From contig NZ_RXWW01000053.1 of NCBI RefSeq assembly GCF_003970495.1, forward strand, positions 1 through 40,425: a DNA stretch of 40,425 nt. The letters are read 5' to 3'. Under the pieces are notes generated by a model. It did not search any database and was not told the origin of the DNA. It was given only the letters and a program-made list of their open reading frames with translations. This DNA is from Staphylococcus pasteuri (GTDB taxonomy: Bacteria > Bacillota > Bacilli > Staphylococcales > Staphylococcaceae). This document shows, piece after piece, positions 17,386 to 26,545 of the stretch (position 1 is its first letter; the number at the start of each line of letters is the position of its first letter). Made by a program: the position numbers and the translations under genes.

Positions 17386-18642
17386 TTAATAAGCAGTAGT
17401 ATCTTGTTGTTGTTGTTGGTAATTTTGATTATTAACGGTATTATCTTGTTGCGTGTTCATACCGTTGTTTTGATTATCCGTTTGTTGATTGTTTTGAGTT
17501 TGATTGTTAGTTCCACTGTTTTGTTGATCATCATTATTATTGTCATTACTGCTATCATCATTATCTTTATCTTTTTTGTCATCAGTTGTATCATTTTGAC
17601 CTTTTCTTAAAAGAGAATCATCTAGTTCAGTTAATGGTACTAGAGAGCCATAATGATCAATAACTCTTTGATTTAAGAAATCATCTTTATCAGTAATTTT
17701 AGATAATCCTAAATCAGTACGCAAGATGTTTGAATATTTCTGGATACTACTAATGCTAGGATTGTAATAATAAACGCCATCTAACATATCATCATCACCT
17801 TCTAGTTGTGATTTTTTCATTTTAACACTGTCAGATAGGTACATTCTAGATAATGATTTAATCTCAGATTTAGTTAAATTATGCTTAGCATTTTTACCTA
17901 CAATATTAATAACTTCATCTAATTTATCAAATGAATCAAGTGTTTGTGCTTTTTTGAATAATATTTTAATTAAGTCCATTTGACGTTGTCCACGTTTTAA
18001 GTCTGAGTCATGGTGGCGCGTTCTAGCAACTGCTAATGCTTCATCACCATTTAATTTTTGATAGCCTTTTTTAATTTTAATTCTACCTGTATCATCACTA
18101 TTTGGTTCGTTTAAATTATATGGAACATCATAGTAAATGCCACCAAGTTCATCGACAGCTTCAACGAATGCTTTCATATTAACACGAGCATAGTAATCAA
18201 CTGGTACATTCATTGTTGCTTCAACGGAATCCATTGCAGCAATTGGGCCACCGTATGCATGGGCATGAGTGATTTTGTCATAATAACCTACTTTAGGAAT
18301 GTAACTTATCGTATCACGTGGGATACTCAACATTCTAATTTGATGTTTTTTTTGATTAAAAGTAGATAAAATCATCGCGTCAGATCTTGAATGTTCCAAG
18401 CTTTGTCCGTTTTTTTCTCGTCCTTCATTATCATCAATTCCTAAAAATAATATAGAAATTGGATCTTTTTCAGGGTTGACCTTTGAACTTCTTAGATTTG
18501 ATTGACGATCTGCGTTACTTTTATCTTGAGAAGATTCAAACGCTTTTTCTGAAGATTTGAATAGGTTACTAGCAAAAACAACAGGAATAGCAATAAGAGC
18601 GAAAGTCAGTAGAATTAAAAAGTATTTAAAGAATTTATTCAT
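17386..18642 (-). CDS. lcpB: LytR-CpsA-Psr family glycopolymer ligase (LcpB-like)
   Basis: A 418-residue membrane-anchored protein with one N-terminal helix (about 5-25) and an extracellular LCP domain (about 60-320). Family signatures seen are ILFLGIDDNEG, HSRSDAMILSTF, MLSIPRDT, and ARTRHHDSDLKRGQRQ carrying the pyrophosphate-binding arginines. LCP enzymes attach wall teichoic acid or other glycopolymers from lipid carriers to peptidoglycan. Position between atl and fmtA matches the S. aureus LCP gene called lcpB (SA0908). The last ~70 residues are an unusual Asn/Gln/Asp-rich low-complexity tail. ATG 18642 follows TAGGAG. Confidence 0.88.
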   Translation of the reverse strand: MNKFFKYFLILLTFALIAIPVVFASNLFKSSEKAFESSQDKSNADRQSNLRSSKVNPEKDPISILFLGIDDNEGREKNGQSLEHSRSDAMILSTFNQKKHQIRMLSIPRDTISYIPKVGYYDKITHAHAYGGPIAAMDSVEATMNVPVDYYARVNMKAFVEAVDELGGIYYDVPYNLNEPNSDDTGRIKIKKGYQKLNGDEALAVARTRHHDSDLKRGQRQMDLIKILFKKAQTLDSFDKLDEVINIVGKNAKHNLTKSEIKSLSRMYLSDSVKMKKSQLEGDDDMLDGVYYYNPSISSIQKYSNILRTDLGLSKITDKDDFLNQRVIDHYGSLVPLTELDDSLLRKGQNDTTDDKKDKDNDDSSNDNNNDDQQNSGTNNQTQNNQQTDNQNNGMNTQQDNTVNNQNYQQQQQDTTAY

Positions 18643-19424
18643 ATTTGTTGCTCCTAAACATTATTAACTTATTTTTAAATATATGATTAAAATTTATGTA
18701 GTTTCTTCGTATTGTTGTCTATAATTTTTCACACTATAGCCCTAAATTGTATTACTTTATAGTAAAAATTACAACTCATATATCAATAAATAGTATTGAA
18801 TTCTAAAATTTTATTTATATCTTATAGTATAAATGATTGATGGTAAGAAATGTGAGTATTTGATTACATTTATTGTGACACTTTAATAACCAATATAACA
18901 ATTCAAATTTAACAATTATTATTATGCATATTTATACTTATGCTAATTTATGTTGAAACTATTTGCTATTATGATCTTATCTAAACAATTCATTTCCATT
19001 TTTATTAAATTGACTGGCGTTAAAATACTGTGTTGTCAGTTTCATAAAATTTTTTAAGATATTATTATTTATGGTACTAAAGTACTATGTAATCTTTCTG
19101 TTAAAGGTGAACTATATAATTAAAGTGATTTTATGCATAAAATGATTTATAATTATGCATATCATATTTATTGAGTAACATCGTAGTAATCACAATAGCT
19201 TTATAATTTTTTAAGATCTTTATAGAGGTAATTAATAAAAAAAGGGAGGATTAAATTTAAAGTAAGGTAATAGAAATTAAATTGATAGATACGTTCAAGA
19301 CAAAATAAAAGACAAATAGATATATTTTTCAGCGAGTATTATGGATATAAAAGTAAGACCTTGATATCTAATGTTTATATTTCTAAGAAAAATATTGATA
19401 TTATTATGTGAGGCAAATTTCGAA
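18643..19424. other. Long AT-rich intergenic region between lcpB and fmtA
   Basis: About 780 bp separate the two divergent genes. No ORF with a credible ribosome binding site is seen; the few short readings (up to about 27 codons) lack one. A strong Shine-Dalgarno-like AAAGGGAGGA at 19241-19250 has no usable ATG/GTG/TTG close behind it. Palindromic TATGCATA-type strings recur (near 18922, 19133 and 19156). It must contain the promoters of lcpB and fmtA; anything else is unresolved. Confidence 0.45.
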
Positions 19425-20621
19425 ATGAAACTAAACAAGATTAAGATTGTGTTTTTCATCATTGTGTTAATTATACTAATCATATTAATGATAATTTTTG
19501 GAAAAAAATGGAACGAATATCTGCACATGGATAGTCGGTACTTCCAAAAAAATGATAATGCTACATATATTATTAAAAAAGATAAACATGAGAAAGCACC
19601 TAAAAAGCTAAAAACCGTTGTTAATAAGAAAAAACCTATATATAAAGAAATTGATAACTATTTAAAAGATACAAATTTTAATGGTACTGCTGCTATATTT
19701 GAAAATGGTAAGATTAAGTTGAATAAAGGTTATGGCTTTCAAAACTTTGAATCTGGTAAAAAGAATACAGCTAATACAATGTATCTTATCGGTTCATCAC
19801 AAAAATTCACTACTGGATTAATGTTAAAACAACTTGAATTAGAAAATAAAGTGAATATCAATGATCCAGTAACCAAATATTTACCTTGGTTTAAAACAAG
19901 TAAAGAAATCACATTAAAAGATTTGATGTTACATCGAAGTGGGTTATACAAATATAAAGCATCAACAAATATTAAAAATTTAGATCAAGCAGTCAAAACA
20001 ATTCAACAAAGAGGTATAGATGAAAATTATTACCATAAAGATCATTACAATGATGGGAATTATTTAGTGCTTGCGAAAGTTATCGAGCAGGTTACAAATA
20101 AGCCTTATGTTGCCAATTATTACAATAGATTAGGTAATCCATATCAATTACAACATACAGCTTTCTTTGATGAAAAATTATATCGTAAAAATATGGCAAA
20201 TGGATACAAATTGACTCATAATAAATTTTCTTTGATGCATCCTAAAATATTAAACCAATATTATGGCGCTGGTAATTTATATATGGCTCCATATGATATG
20301 GGCAAATTAGTCAATGCACTGCAACAGTATAAGATATTTAATGCAGATACAGCTAATCCATTTTTACATGAATTTGGTACTAAAGAATATCCAATTGAAT
20401 ATAGATATGGTTTCTACGTTACTCCTACAATGAATAGGATTAATGGCGTGTTCTTCGGACAAATATTTACTGTTTACTATAATGATAAATATACTGTTGT
20501 TTTAGCAAGTAATTTAATTACAGAAAATGAAAAAGCGAATGAAAACAAAATGAAACATATTTTCTATAATATGCTTCATCAAAAAAAGGAATATAACGTT
20601 CCTGGTGTTAAAGTAAAATAA
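19425..20621 (+). CDS. fmtA: FmtA, serine esterase/penicillin-binding-like cell-wall protein
   Basis: A 398-residue protein, near the 397 of S. aureus FmtA, with an N-terminal membrane helix (about 8-26) and a β-lactamase/DD-peptidase fold. The active-site motif SxxK is S124-S-Q-K127 in LIGSSQKF, the second motif is YNDGNY near 205, and YGAGNLYM follows. FmtA binds teichoic acids, removes D-alanine esters from them and contributes to methicillin resistance in S. aureus. ATG 19425 was chosen over the in-frame ATG at 19371: the homologue starts at MKxNKxK, and GTGAGG at 19408-19413 lies 11 nt ahead. It is divergent from lcpB and convergent with the nucleoside hydrolase. Confidence 0.93.
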   Translation: MKLNKIKIVFFIIVLIILIILMIIFGKKWNEYLHMDSRYFQKNDNATYIIKKDKHEKAPKKLKTVVNKKKPIYKEIDNYLKDTNFNGTAAIFENGKIKLNKGYGFQNFESGKKNTANTMYLIGSSQKFTTGLMLKQLELENKVNINDPVTKYLPWFKTSKEITLKDLMLHRSGLYKYKASTNIKNLDQAVKTIQQRGIDENYYHKDHYNDGNYLVLAKVIEQVTNKPYVANYYNRLGNPYQLQHTAFFDEKLYRKNMANGYKLTHNKFSLMHPKILNQYYGAGNLYMAPYDMGKLVNALQQYKIFNADTANPFLHEFGTKEYPIEYRYGFYVTPTMNRINGVFFGQIFTVYYNDKYTVVLASNLITENEKANENKMKHIFYNMLHQKKEYNVPGVKVK

Positions 20622-20638
20622 TAATAAATTAAACAACT

Positions 20639-20682
20639 GAACGCACATATATTGTCTGTTGAGACACTAAATATGTGCGTTC
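20639..20682. terminator. Bidirectional terminator between fmtA and the nucleoside hydrolase
   Basis: A 12-bp stem GAACGCACATAT / ATATGTGCGTTC (20639-20650 with 20671-20682) has an inner TGTCT/AGACA stem. It is followed by a T-rich tract on the plus strand and lies 6 nt from the convergent gene's stop codon. Confidence 0.85.
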
Positions 20683-20687
20683 TATTT

Positions 20688-21596
20688 TTATTTACAATAT
20701 GAAAGGGCGTTTAAAAATAAATCTTGATAGTGTGTTGAAATAGGGGAATGTACTACCTTACAATTTGGTTCTAGCGACTCAAAATCAACAACAGTGGCAC
20801 CCTTAGTTAATAAACCATGAAGCTCAATCTGTACATTGGCATCATAAACGTTAAATATATCTGGATTAATTAAATATAAAATTGTAAATACATCATATAA
20901 CTTTATACCTTCGTGAACATTTTCAGTTCTGTAATGTTGTAATAAATGATATAACATATTTCCTGTTTGATTAACTTGTTTAATTTCTTTTATAAAATCA
21001 TGTGAGAACATAGCTTTTCTTGCTAAATCTAATCCAATCATCACAACTGGTATTTGTGCATTAAAAACAATGTTTGCTGCTTCTGGATCACAATATATAT
21101 TAAATTCTGCTAAAGGTGTGACATTGCCTCTACCGCTACTACCACCCATAATAACAATTTGTTTGATATTCGATTTTACTTCAGGATAAGTAGCTAAAAG
21201 TAATGCAATATTTGTTAATGGTCCAATAGCAACAATAGTTATTGGATAAGAACTCTTCATAATTTCATCTTTGATTGCTTCTATTGAATTTGTTTGTGGA
21301 ATATGATGATTTTCAAATGATTCAAAATCATAGCCGTCCATTCCTGACTCGCCATGTACTTCGGCTGCATCAACAGGATCGGAAATTAAAGGACGAGCTG
21401 TACCTTTATAAACTGGGACTTTACTATCGAAAAAATGAACTAATTTAAGTGCATTGTTCGTTGTTTTATCAACATTCACATTTCCATTAACAGTAGAAAT
21501 CATTTTAACTTCTATATTAGGATGACTCAATGCCAAGCTGATGGCAGCTGCATCATCAATACCTGGATCAGTATCTATAATAATAGGTATGACCAC
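20688..21596 (-). CDS. Ribonucleoside hydrolase (IunH/RihC-like)
   Basis: A 302-residue cytoplasmic hydrolase that splits ribonucleosides into base and ribose. The calcium-binding signature DTDPGIDDA begins at residue 8, with VAIGPLTNIALL and MGGSSGRGNVTPLAEFNIYCDPEAA further along, all diagnostic of the inosine-uridine nucleoside hydrolase family. The start is taken as GTG 21596, because GGAG (21606-21609) lies 9 nt upstream. The in-frame TTG at 21605 directly touches that site. It supplies purine and pyrimidine salvage and stands alone, with terminators on both sides. The exact base preference cannot be told. Confidence 0.85.
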   Translation of the reverse strand: MVIPIIIDTDPGIDDAAAISLALSHPNIEVKMISTVNGNVNVDKTTNNALKLVHFFDSKVPVYKGTARPLISDPVDAAEVHGESGMDGYDFESFENHHIPQTNSIEAIKDEIMKSSYPITIVAIGPLTNIALLLATYPEVKSNIKQIVIMGGSSGRGNVTPLAEFNIYCDPEAANIVFNAQIPVVMIGLDLARKAMFSHDFIKEIKQVNQTGNMLYHLLQHYRTENVHEGIKLYDVFTILYLINPDIFNVYDANVQIELHGLLTKGATVVDFESLEPNCKVVHSPISTHYQDLFLNALSYCK

Positions 21597-21639
21597 TGAT
21601 ACCAACTCCTCTCATTTATCATTAGTTCTATTTTGACGT

Positions 21640-21671
21640 AAAAAAGACCTACTAGCAATGCTAGTAGGTCT
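21640..21671 (-). terminator. Terminator of the qox operon
   Basis: A 12-bp perfect stem AGACCTACTAGC / GCTAGTAGGTCT (21645-21656 with 21660-21671) with a 3-nt loop. On the minus strand it is followed by a T-run (21640-21645). It lies 22 nt after the qoxD stop codon. Confidence 0.93.
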
Positions 21672-21693
21672 AAAAGTATGAACTTTATACTTT

Positions 21694-21984
21694 TTATAAG
21701 TGGTGTGAGTGACCACCTTGCATAACCCAATAAGTACCGATAACAGTAATTAGAGTTATGATAATTGCAAAGATAACTTTAAACATTTGGACACGTCCAT
21801 CTTTACCTTCAGTTAAATGCATGAACATTAATAATTGAAGTGCAGCTTGGATAAATGCGAATCCAAAAATAATTGTTACTTTAGCATGGAAACTCATTGA
21901 TGTGTATAGTGTTACGAAAACTGCTAAAAGCGTCAATACGATAGAAGCAATAAATCCGACTGTATGTTTTACGATTGTATTCAT
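21694..21984 (-). CDS. qoxD: Quinol oxidase subunit IV QoxD
   Basis: A 96-residue subunit with three hydrophobic helices (about 8-30, 36-58, 66-90), the form of cytochrome aa3/bo3-type quinol oxidase subunit IV. It includes [23 protein letters not shown], a stretch well conserved in this family. It helps assembly and stability of the oxidase and has no redox centre. It overlaps qoxC by 4 nt and is the last gene of qoxABCD. Confidence 0.93.
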   Translation of the reverse strand: MNTIVKHTVGFIASIVLTLLAVFVTLYTSMSFHAKVTIIFGFAFIQAALQLLMFMHLTEGKDGRVQMFKVIFAIIITLITVIGTYWVMQGGHSHHL

Positions 21985-22586
21985 CCGCTATACACCATCC
22001 CTATCATATATACGGCAGTGAAGATGAAGATCCAAACAACATCTAAGAAGTGCCAGTATAAACTTACTATAAATAATTTTGGAGCATTATATGAATCCAA
22101 ACCACGAGTTCCAATTTGAATTAATAAGCAAATAATCCAAACAATACCAACTGAAACGTGACAACCGTGTGTTCCTAATAGAATAAAGAAACTAGACCAG
22201 AAGGAACCGATAGTAGGGTTGACACCTTCAGAAACATAATGTGCGAATTCGTAGATTTCAAATCCTACGAATACAAGCCCTAGTAGTACAGTAAGAATCA
22301 TCCAAAACATCATTAAGTTTTGTTTTTCTTTACGCATGTAGTAGATTGCAATACCACATGTATATGAACTTAATAATAACGCGAATGTCATTATTAAAAC
22401 TAAAGGTAATTCAAATAACTCTGTAGTCATCTTGCCAGCGTAATCGCCACCATGTTGCAAAGTTAATAACGTTGCGAATAGGGTACCGAATAACGCGAAT
22501 TCGGCTGTAAGGAAAATCCAAAAGCCAAGTTTATTTAATTCGCCTTCATGCGTACGTGAATCAATTGTATTAGTATCATGACTCAT
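21981..22586 (-). CDS. qoxC: Quinol oxidase subunit III QoxC
   Basis: A 201-residue subunit with five predicted membrane helices, matching haem-copper oxidase subunit III. Typical pieces are [35 protein letters not shown] and [21 protein letters not shown] 22586 follows GGAGG at 9 nt. It overlaps qoxB by 11 nt and qoxD by 4 nt, so translation is probably coupled. It has no cofactors itself and supports the catalytic subunit QoxB. Confidence 0.95.
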   Translation of the reverse strand: MSHDTNTIDSRTHEGELNKLGFWIFLTAEFALFGTLFATLLTLQHGGDYAGKMTTELFELPLVLIMTFALLLSSYTCGIAIYYMRKEKQNLMMFWMILTVLLGLVFVGFEIYEFAHYVSEGVNPTIGSFWSSFFILLGTHGCHVSVGIVWIICLLIQIGTRGLDSYNAPKLFIVSLYWHFLDVVWIFIFTAVYMIGMVYSG

Positions 22587-24564
22587 GACTTACAGCCTCC
22601 CTTTCTTTAATACGTGCTTCTCTTAAACGTGCTTCAGTTTCAGCTACTTCAGAAGCAGGGATATGGTAACCATGGTCAATTTGGAAACTTCTCCAAATCA
22701 TTGTACCGAAGATACCTGCTAAACAGATAGCGGCTGGAATGATTGTTTCAAAGATTAAGAAGAAACCACCGATTGTAAAGAATATTCCCATCCAGAAACC
22801 AACTGGTGTGTCGTTTGGCATGTGAATATCTTTGTAATTATGGTTGTCTAAATAATGACGACCATGTTCCTTCATATCTACGAATGTGTCATAGTCATTC
22901 CAATCTGGAGTGATAGCAAAGTTGTATTTAGGTGGAATTGCTGATGCAGTAGTCCACTCTAAAGTACGACCAAGTCCATCCCAGTTATCGCCTGTAGCTT
23001 CACGTGGTGCTTTAATGTGACTGTAAACAATGCTTACCACTAAGAATAAGAAACCAATTGCCATTAATAAAGCACCGATAGTTGAGATAACATTTAATAA
23101 GAACCAACCATCAGAAGGCATATAAGTGTATAAACGACGTGGCATACCATCTAATCCAAGAATGAATTGTGGTAAGAAACAAACGTTAAATCCGATCATG
23201 AAGAACCAGAAGCACCATTTGTTTAACGTTTCGTTTAATTTGTAGCCCATCATTTTTGGATACCAGAATATTAAACCAGCTAAGCAGGCAAATACTACAC
23301 CAGTAACCAATGTATAGTGGAAGTGAGCTACTAAGAAATAAGTGTTGTGATATTGATAGTCAGCTGATGCCATCGCAAGCATTACACCTGTAACCCCACC
23401 TAATAGGAAGTTAGGGATAAATGCTAATGAGAATAACATAGGTGACTCGAAAGTAATTCTACCTTTATACAATGTTAATAGCCAGTTGAATAGCTTAACT
23501 CCGGTTGGTACACCGATTAACATTGTAGAAATTGAGAAGAATGAGTTAATTAAAGCACCATTACCCATTGTGAAGAAATGGTGAACCCAAACTAAGAAAC
23601 TTAAGAACGCGATACCAGCAGTTGCCCAGACCATGCTTTGATGTCCGAACAAGCGTTTACGCGCAAATGTTGGAATAATTTCAGAGTAAATACCAAATGC
23701 AGGTAAGATAACGATATATACTTCAGGGTGCCCCCATACCCAGAAGAAGTTAGCCCATAACATAGGCATACCGCCATCAGCTACTGTAAAGAACGCTGTT
23801 CCGAATATTCTATCGACTGTCATTAACGCTAAAGCCACTGTAAGAACAGGGAAGGCTAAGATAACGATTAATGTAGTGATGAATGTAGTTACAGTAAACA
23901 TTGGCATTTGCATAAACTTCATTGTAGGTGTTTTACATCTTAAAATCGTTACAAAGAAGTTAATACCGGTCATTAACGTACCTAAACCGGAAATTTGGAT
24001 AGCAACTAGATAGTAGTTGACACCTGGTCCAGGACTAAATTCACCAGCAAGTGGTGCATAGTTTGTCCAACCAGCAGCTGGAGATCCACCTACGATAAAT
24101 GATAGGTTGAATAAAATCATACCAGCAAAGAATAGCCAGAAACTTACGTTGTTCATTACAGGGAAGGCAACATCACGTGCACCGATTTGTAATGGAACAA
24201 CAATATTCCATAAACCAAAGATGAAAGGCATAGCCATGAAAATAATCATGATAACGCCGTGTGTACTAAATACTTCATTGTAGTGGTTAGATTCTAAGAA
24301 TGTGTTATCTGGAACAGTTAATTGAGTACGAAGCATTAACGCATCAATACCACCACGGACGAACATTAATACGGCACAGATTAAATACATAACACCGATT
24401 TTTTTATGGTCTACGGATGTGAACCATTCTCTATAAAGATATTTCCATAATTTGAAATAAGTAATTACTGCGATAAGGCCGATAACTAAGAATGGTGCAC
24501 CGATTTGTGCCATCGTAATCATCCAGTTACCTTTAACTAGTAATTGATCCCATGGAAAATTCAT
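22576..24564 (-). CDS. qoxB: Quinol oxidase subunit I QoxB (haem-copper catalytic subunit)
   Basis: A 662-residue multi-helix protein that reduces O2 to water and pumps protons. Ligands are visible: H102 (low-spin haem) in STHGVIMI, H279 with the cross-linked Y283 in [10 protein letters not shown]328-H329 (CuB) in WVHHFF, and the haem histidines in VAHFHYTLV near 414-416. The extra helices at both ends are typical of quinol oxidases. ATG 24564 shares a base with the qoxA stop codon (TAATG) and has GGAGGTGG in front. Menaquinol made by the men pathway is its donor. Confidence 0.97.
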   Translation of the reverse strand: MNFPWDQLLVKGNWMITMAQIGAPFLVIGLIAVITYFKLWKYLYREWFTSVDHKKIGVMYLICAVLMFVRGGIDALMLRTQLTVPDNTFLESNHYNEVFSTHGVIMIIFMAMPFIFGLWNIVVPLQIGARDVAFPVMNNVSFWLFFAGMILFNLSFIVGGSPAAGWTNYAPLAGEFSPGPGVNYYLVAIQISGLGTLMTGINFFVTILRCKTPTMKFMQMPMFTVTTFITTLIVILAFPVLTVALALMTVDRIFGTAFFTVADGGMPMLWANFFWVWGHPEVYIVILPAFGIYSEIIPTFARKRLFGHQSMVWATAGIAFLSFLVWVHHFFTMGNGALINSFFSISTMLIGVPTGVKLFNWLLTLYKGRITFESPMLFSLAFIPNFLLGGVTGVMLAMASADYQYHNTYFLVAHFHYTLVTGVVFACLAGLIFWYPKMMGYKLNETLNKWCFWFFMIGFNVCFLPQFILGLDGMPRRLYTYMPSDGWFLLNVISTIGALLMAIGFLFLVVSIVYSHIKAPREATGDNWDGLGRTLEWTTASAIPPKYNFAITPDWNDYDTFVDMKEHGRHYLDNHNYKDIHMPNDTPVGFWMGIFFTIGGFFLIFETIIPAAICLAGIFGTMIWRSFQIDHGYHIPASEVAETEARLREARIKEREAVSHES

Positions 24565-25682
24565 TAATGTCCACCTCCATGATCATCATTTTCTTTGTTT
24601 TTAGACGCATTACCGTCTTTAGCTTCTTTGGAAATTTTTTCCATTTCCTTAGAATTGTGTTTTTCTTTCTTCTTGAATTCATTGTCGTATTTTTCATTGT
24701 TGCCAAGAATCATTGGTGTCATACCGTGACGTTTATAGTTAGCATTTGAAATTGTAACCTTACGAGCTGGTTTGACTGGTTTATCTTTTACGTCTTTATA
24801 AAGATCTTTTTCATCAACGAAGTTAGGATCTTTTTGAACGTAATTGTAACGTTTGTATGCGTAGAAGATATACTCAGGATCAGCTGCAGGATCTACGAAC
24901 GCCATATGCGTACCATTAAACGTTAATTCTTTGTTAGGTGTGCTTGGTAAGATTTGTTTATCAAATGTATCTTGATCTAACGTTTTCTTACTTTGAGCTT
25001 TTTTCACCCATTTGTTGAAATCACTTTGGCTTACAGAGTTTACATCAAATGTTTGACGTGAGAAACCTTCACCATTAAAGTTAGAGTTTCTACCTCTGAA
25101 AGTACCTGTTTGATCTGCTGTTAATGTCCAATTCATAGTCATACCAGTCATGGCATATTTCTGACCACCTAATTGTGGAATCCAGAAACTTGTCATAGTA
25201 TCCATAGATTGTAACTTGAATACTACTGGACGATCTTTTGGAATTGTTAACGTATTAACAGTTTCGATGTGTTGATCTGGGTAGGCAAAGAACCATTTGT
25301 AACCAGCGCTTACTGCGTAAACCACAAGTGGGTCCTTGTCTTTCTCTGGTGGTTTTTCATAATCGTATAATGTTTTAACAGTTGGAATTGCTAAAGCAAT
25401 AACGATAATGATAGGTACCACAAACCAAATTGTTTCAATTAAAGAATTGTGGTGCATCTTACCAGATTCATCATTCTTACTATAACTGTATTTAAAGATG
25501 AAGAATGCAAACATGGAAAGAACAACGACAACAATAACAAGCATGAAGATAATTGAATAGATGATCAAGAACTTCTGACTACTTGCTACTGGCCCTTTTG
25601 CATTAAAAACTTCAATGTTCGAACAACCACTAAGTAAAATTAGGGTTCCGACCATTAGAAGCAAAGACTTAAATTTTGACAC
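24564..25682 (-). CDS. qoxA: Quinol oxidase subunit II QoxA (lipoprotein)
   Basis: A 372-residue lipoprotein: the signal peptide ends in the lipobox LLSG-C20. Two membrane helices follow (about 37-62 and 80-102), then an extracellular cupredoxin-like domain with [13 protein letters not shown] and [25 protein letters not shown] core (about 145-185). The CuA ligands of cytochrome c oxidases are missing, as expected for a quinol oxidase. The C-terminus is a highly charged Lys/Glu/Asn tail ending in DDHGGGH. The start is GTG 25682 with AGGAGG 8 nt upstream. It leads the qoxABCD operon. Confidence 0.95.
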   Translation of the reverse strand: MSKFKSLLLMVGTLILLSGCSNIEVFNAKGPVASSQKFLIIYSIIFMLVIVVVVLSMFAFFIFKYSYSKNDESGKMHHNSLIETIWFVVPIIIVIALAIPTVKTLYDYEKPPEKDKDPLVVYAVSAGYKWFFAYPDQHIETVNTLTIPKDRPVVFKLQSMDTMTSFWIPQLGGQKYAMTGMTMNWTLTADQTGTFRGRNSNFNGEGFSRQTFDVNSVSQSDFNKWVKKAQSKKTLDQDTFDKQILPSTPNKELTFNGTHMAFVDPAADPEYIFYAYKRYNYVQKDPNFVDEKDLYKDVKDKPVKPARKVTISNANYKRHGMTPMILGNNEKYDNEFKKKEKHNSKEMEKISKEAKDGNASKNKENDDHGGGH

Positions 25683-25966
25683 TTTTTTTGACCTCCTAAT
25701 ACTACAAATGTAGGGCTTACCACTAATTTTAAGTTATTACACAATATTTACAAGTACCTAGAAGAAAAAAATTATTAATATAAGCCAAAAATTTTAAAAA
25801 GTTTGAGATATGACGGGGATTGTAAGATTTGTTAAAATTATGTGTACATTTTGTGAAAAAGGACAAATTTGTGAAAATACAATAAATAAAAGCGTTTTTA
25901 GTCTAAAAAAGCAATAATTCAGAAAAATAAAAAAAGTTGAGAAATAATCTCAACTTAAGTATCTTG
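25683..25966. promoter_or_regulatory. qox promoter region with TTGTGAAAA direct repeats
   Basis: On the minus strand a -35 TTGTAA (25748-25753) and -10 TAAAAT (25726-25731) with a 16-bp spacer form a reasonable qox promoter. About 100 bp further upstream, on the plus strand, TTGTGAAAA occurs twice, at 25851 and 25869 (18 bp apart). TTGTGAA is a half-site of the redox regulator Rex, but the expected inverted TTCACAA partner is missing. The rest of the 284 bp holds no gene. Confidence 0.4.
25929..25955 (-). terminator. Terminator of the Ig-like protein gene
   Basis: Arms AGTTGAGA / TCTCAACT (25935-25942 with 25948-25955) with an AATAA loop. On the minus strand the stem is followed by a T-run (25929-25934). 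It lies 11 nt after the stop codon. Confidence 0.85.
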
Positions 25967-26284
25967 TTATTTAACTTTGATATTTCTAACTGTTGTATTT
26001 TGTGCTCCATCTGAATCAGTAACTTTGTATTTAACTTTATATGTACCAGGTTTATTAGTATCAATATCGCCATCGACTTTAATTTTATGAGTTAAATCGC
26101 CATCTTCTTTGTCATAAGCACTAATTCCTTTTAATAAATTATAATCTTCGCCTTGTTCAATAATCATATCATTAACACCTCTAAGTTGAGGTTCAGAATT
26201 AGTTGTAGCTTCGGCATTTAAATTCGGTGTGACTAAAGTAGCAGATACTCCGATAGCTGATAATGACTGTATTAGTTTGTTCAT
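25967..26284 (-). CDS. Small secreted protein with one Ig-like (DUF5011-type) domain
   Basis: A 105-residue protein. The signal peptide ends at A24-E-A26, and the mature part is a single β-sandwich domain of about 70 residues. It contains LLKGISAYDKEDGDLTHKIKV and PGTYKVKYKVTDSDGA, the pattern of bacterial Ig-like DUF5011 domains (the DKEDGDLT loop may bind calcium). There is no sorting signal or membrane anchor, so it is presumably released or loosely wall-bound. ATG 26284 follows GGAGG. It is monocistronic between qox and hmp. Its function is unknown; such domains usually occur inside large adhesins, and here the domain stands alone. Confidence 0.75.
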   Translation of the reverse strand: MNKLIQSLSAIGVSATLVTPNLNAEATTNSEPQLRGVNDMIIEQGEDYNLLKGISAYDKEDGDLTHKIKVDGDIDTNKPGTYKVKYKVTDSDGAQNTTVRNIKVK

Positions 26285-26464
26285 AAAGTAACCTCCGAAT
26301 ATTAGTCGACTATGATTTATTTATAATATACCTTAATTTTCAGAATAATACATCATACTATAGTCTTAATATACCTGATTGATTAATTATTTAAAACATA
26401 TAATAAGAAAAAATTTAATTAAGCTTTTGTAAATTGAACGATATGTGAACATTTCTACATTATA

Positions 26465-26504
26465 TTGCATATACAATTAACATAGGATTAGAATGAATAT
26501 GCAA
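26465..26504 (+). promoter_or_regulatory. Candidate hmp promoter with inverted repeat
   Basis: A -35 TTGCAT (26465-26470) and -10 TAGAAT (26489-26494) are 18 bp apart, with the start codon about 50 nt downstream. The -35 lies in TTGCATAT (26465-26472), which is repeated inverted as ATATGCAA at 26497-26504. hmp genes are induced by nitric oxide (NsrR or SrrAB in Firmicutes), but which factor would read this repeat is not known. Confidence 0.35.
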
Positions 26505-26545
26505 ATTGAATTAATTTTAATTCTAGATTAGTGGGAGTGGAAATT

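Noticed and set aside
17344..17610. Hydrophobic 88-codon reading on the + strand opposite the end of lcpB
   Set aside because: Its Ile/Leu/Val-rich product is what the antisense of an Asn/Gln/Asp-rich tail gives; no ribosome binding site or family match.
18831..19050. Short + strand readings of 17 and 27 codons in the lcpB-fmtA gap
   Set aside because: Neither has a Shine-Dalgarno sequence, and such readings are expected by chance in AT-rich DNA of this length.
19295..19528. 77-codon minus-strand reading over the start of fmtA
   Set aside because: It overlaps the FmtA start and membrane segment antisense, has no ribosome binding site and no recognisable domain.
25849..25877. Full Rex operator upstream of qox
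   Set aside because: Two TTGTGAA half-sites are present but in direct orientation; the inverted TTCACAA partner needed for a Rex operator is not there.
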